Shown here piece by piece: positions 62,441 to 64,000 of a stretch of DNA of 64,000 nt. Below the pieces are notes generated by a model. The model was not told the DNA's origin, ran no database searches, and was given only the letters and a program-made list of their open reading frames with translations. Made by a program: the position numbers and the translations under genes. Source of the stretch: Mesoterricola silvestris (GTDB lineage Bacteria > Acidobacteriota > Holophagae > Holophagales > Holophagaceae); contig NZ_AP027080.1 of assembly GCF_030295405.1 (NCBI RefSeq), positions 310,001-374,000 of the forward strand, read 5' to 3'. How positions within the stretch are numbered: position 1 is the first letter of the stretch; each line of letters starts with the position of its first letter.

Positions 62441-62719
62441 CTACAGCAGGTTTGTCCAGGGGCCGGCGTTGTGGACTTCGCTGCAGCCTTCGCGTTCGAG
62501 GAACTGCTTGGCCATGGCTGAGCGGCCTCCGCTGGCGCAGAAGACGATCACCGGGATCCGGGGGTCGATCTCGGCCACCCGGAGCTGGAGCTGGTCCAGG
62601 GGGATGTTGACGCTGCCGGGGACGCTGCCCTGGCCGAACTCGGCCGGGGTCCTCACGTCCACGAGCTGGGCGCCTGCGGCTTTGAGCTGGTCGAAATCAC
62701 CCACGGCGTTGGCCTCCAC
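62441..62719 (-). CDS. Rhodanese-like domain protein (possibly the frameshifted half of a membrane-anchored form)
   Basis: 92 aa if read from GTG at 62719. AQLVDVRTPAEFGQGSVPGSVNIPLDQL and the active-site loop FCASGGRS (Cys present) make a complete rhodanese domain for sulfur transfer. The open frame continues upstream only as unlikely Ser/Cys-rich sequence. The other frame just upstream encodes a start, ribosome site and transmembrane helix, as in membrane-anchored single-domain rhodaneses. So a one-base frameshift (real or sequencing) or two overlapping genes are possible. Confidence 0.75.
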   Translation of the reverse strand: MEANAVGDFDQLKAAGAQLVDVRTPAEFGQGSVPGSVNIPLDQLQLRVAEIDPRIPVIVFCASGGRSAMAKQFLEREGCSEVHNAGPWTNLL

Positions 62720-62801
62720 GGAAGAAGAGCAGGATCTGCTTGACGATGAAGAGGACTCCATAGACCAGGACCAGGAACAGCATCGCCTTGCCCAGGTACA
62801 T
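62697..62801 (-). CDS. Short transmembrane ORF in front of the rhodanese domain
   Basis: 34 codons: ATG at 62801 behind AAAGGA, a hydrophobic helix (AMLFLVLVYGVLFIVKQILLF) and a basic end (FRGGQRRG), then TGA. It overlaps the rhodanese frame by 23 bp. Best read as the displaced N-terminal anchor of the rhodanese; a free-standing micropeptide is the alternative. Confidence 0.5.
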   Translation of the reverse strand: MYLGKAMLFLVLVYGVLFIVKQILLFFRGGQRRG

Positions 62802-62859
62802 GGGATCCTTTCATAAGATGCTTTGAAGATATCCTTGTTCCGTTCCCGGAGGCGATTCC

Positions 62860-63378
62860 ATGACATCCATCGAAGAAAGGGCCCGGGCCATCCGCCTCGT
62901 GTGCACGGACGTGGACGGGGTGCTCACCACGGGGGCCCTGGTGTACGGCACGGACCCGCGCCACACCAAGGTCTTCCACGTGCGGGACGGGGCGGGCATC
63001 AAGTGGCTCCAGCGCTTCCGCATCCCCGTGGCCTTCATCTCGGGGCTGGATTCGCCGGCCACGGTGCACCGGGCCTGGGACCTGAAGGTGGAGGACTGCT
63101 TCGTGGGGCACCTGGCCAAGAAGCCGGTGCTGGACCAGCTGTGCGCCAAGTACGGCCTGGCCCCGGAGGAGGTGGCCCACGTGGGGGACGACCTGGCCGA
63201 CCTGCCCCTGCTCAACCGGGTGGGTCTGGCCTGCTGCCCCCGGGACGCGGTGGCCGAGGTGCGCGCGGCCTGCCACTTCGTGGTGCCCGTGGACGGCGGC
63301 GCCGGCGTTTTCCGCGCGGTGGCCGAGGCCATCCTGCGGGCCCAGGGGCACTGGGACGAGGTGGTGGCCTCGTACTGA
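62860..63378 (+). CDS. kdsC: 3-deoxy-D-manno-octulosonate 8-phosphate phosphatase
   Basis: Removes phosphate from Kdo-8-phosphate in LPS synthesis. 172-aa HAD phosphatase without a large cap: DVDGVLTTG (nucleophile Asp and acid/base Asp), VAFISG, AKKPVLDQL and GDDLADLPLL. Tetramer type by length. ATG at 62860 follows GGAGG. Eighteen bp before the outer-membrane protein gene, suggesting an envelope operon. Confidence 0.94.
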   Translation: MTSIEERARAIRLVCTDVDGVLTTGALVYGTDPRHTKVFHVRDGAGIKWLQRFRIPVAFISGLDSPATVHRAWDLKVEDCFVGHLAKKPVLDQLCAKYGLAPEEVAHVGDDLADLPLLNRVGLACCPRDAVAEVRAACHFVVPVDGGAGVFRAVAEAILRAQGHWDEVVASY

Positions 63379-63396
63379 ACTAGACTGGAGACTTCA

Positions 63397-63978
63397 ATGG
63401 GATCTGCCATGCATTTCAAGCGCAGGACACTGGCCACCGCCGGGGGATTCCTCCTGGCCTCCGCCCTCTGGGCCCAGGAGGCCGAGCCTTCCACCCTGGG
63501 GTTCCAGGTGCGGGGCAGCTTCCCGGAATCGGGCCTCGCGGACGCCGTGGGCGGAGGCAACGCGCCGGGGGTGGGCGTCAGCCTCCTCATGGAGAACGAC
63601 CTGGCCGACTACTACCCGGGCTGGCGCTACCGGGTGGGCCTGGGCATGGATTTCTGGTTCTGGGGCAACCTCACCAAGCTCCCCGGCTCCGCGGGCAAGG
63701 TGTCCGTGGGCCACCTGGACGTCGAGGCCGTGCGGATGCTCCGCCCCGGCGGCGGCCCCTACCTGGTGGCCGGGGTGGGCATCTACCAGTGGGGCTGGTC
63801 CAAGACCGACCCGGTGCTGGGCAAGGTGGACCAGAAGGTGGGCCACGCGGCGGGCACCTTCGGCTTCGGGTACCGCATGACCCGTTCCCTGGATTTCGAA
63901 CTGAAGGCCCTCATGGGCAAGATGGACCCCGACACCACCGCCGTGGCCATCATGGCGGCGGCGACGTACCGGTTCTAG
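63397..63978 (+). CDS. Outer-membrane beta-barrel protein
   Basis: 193 aa with a signal peptide (TLATAGGFLLASALWAQ) and alternating strands through to a terminal Phe (ATYRF). Pattern and size fit an 8-strand barrel; the closest analogy in the window is the barrel at 49004. ATG at 63397 with GGAG upstream is preferred over the ATG four codons later, which has no site. Downstream gene lies beyond the window. Confidence 0.7.
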   Translation: MGSAMHFKRRTLATAGGFLLASALWAQEAEPSTLGFQVRGSFPESGLADAVGGGNAPGVGVSLLMENDLADYYPGWRYRVGLGMDFWFWGNLTKLPGSAGKVSVGHLDVEAVRMLRPGGGPYLVAGVGIYQWGWSKTDPVLGKVDQKVGHAAGTFGFGYRMTRSLDFELKALMGKMDPDTTAVAIMAAATYRF

Positions 63979-64000
63979 CCCGATTCCCCGACCCACTCCA

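Noticed and set aside
62720-62866. N-terminal extension of the rhodanese frame to an ATG at 62866
   Set aside because: The extension is Ser/Arg/Cys-rich (SSSSSSRSCSSS) antisense-like sequence and competes with a better start in the other frame at 62801.

Overview
The window looks like a chromosomal segment of a high-GC, didermic bacterium. It encodes BamA, Skp, KdsC, an HldE-type heptose adenylyltransferase, two outer-membrane barrels and polysaccharide export, together with ClpC and zinc-binding forms of S14, L36 and S4. Gene content and codon bias fit Acidobacteriota, and my best guess is class Holophagae (Geothrix/Mesoterricola-like). That placement is inferred from memory of the families, not from a search.

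Layout. 1-16.3 kb is a surface-polysaccharide block, mostly on the minus strand: truncated pnp, the dTDP-rhamnose operon rfbACDB, a sugar transferase and NAD-sugar epimerase pair in a lower-GC patch, a 961-aa SLBB export protein, a PfkB-family kinase behind an S-adenosylhomocysteine (SAH) riboswitch, an SPFH/SHOCT protein, an ArnA-type formyltransferase and hldE. A lipoyl-like mini-protein and pyrC run on the plus strand. 16.3-34.5 kb holds the translation block: rpsL-rpsG, a terminator, fusA, then one long S10-spc-alpha gene array (rpsJ to rplQ, including secY, adk, infA and rpoA) with no tuf and no map. 34.5-51.2 kb contains purA, clpC, bamA-skp, dut, a three-gene secreted cluster (DUF4097-like plus two M16-like proteins without a zinc motif), purC, a TPR protein, an outer-membrane barrel, a metallo-beta-lactamase-fold protein and a Phd/ParE-type toxin-antitoxin pair. 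51.4-57.6 kb is an ATP synthase operon (b', b, delta, alpha, gamma, beta, epsilon) lacking the a and c genes. 57.7-64 kb carries tRNA-Val, tRNA-Asp, der, an SDR, an MFS transporter, a rhodanese with an apparent frameshift, kdsC and a final outer-membrane barrel.

The most notable non-coding signals are: the SAH riboswitch (about 12189-12269, minus strand) with a promoter just upstream and a competing hairpin just downstream, ahead of a kinase best explained as adenosine kinase; two families of intergenic composite inverted repeats (34.57-34.98 and 50.41-50.56 kb; 36.35-36.82 and 61.99-62.42 kb); a structured 270-nt leader before rpsJ; and a two-hairpin spacer inside the spc cluster between rplX and rplE.

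Together the genes cover translation, energy coupling, outer-membrane assembly and LPS/exopolysaccharide precursor supply. The toxin-antitoxin pair and the epimerase region are the only stretches whose base composition suggests recent acquisition.
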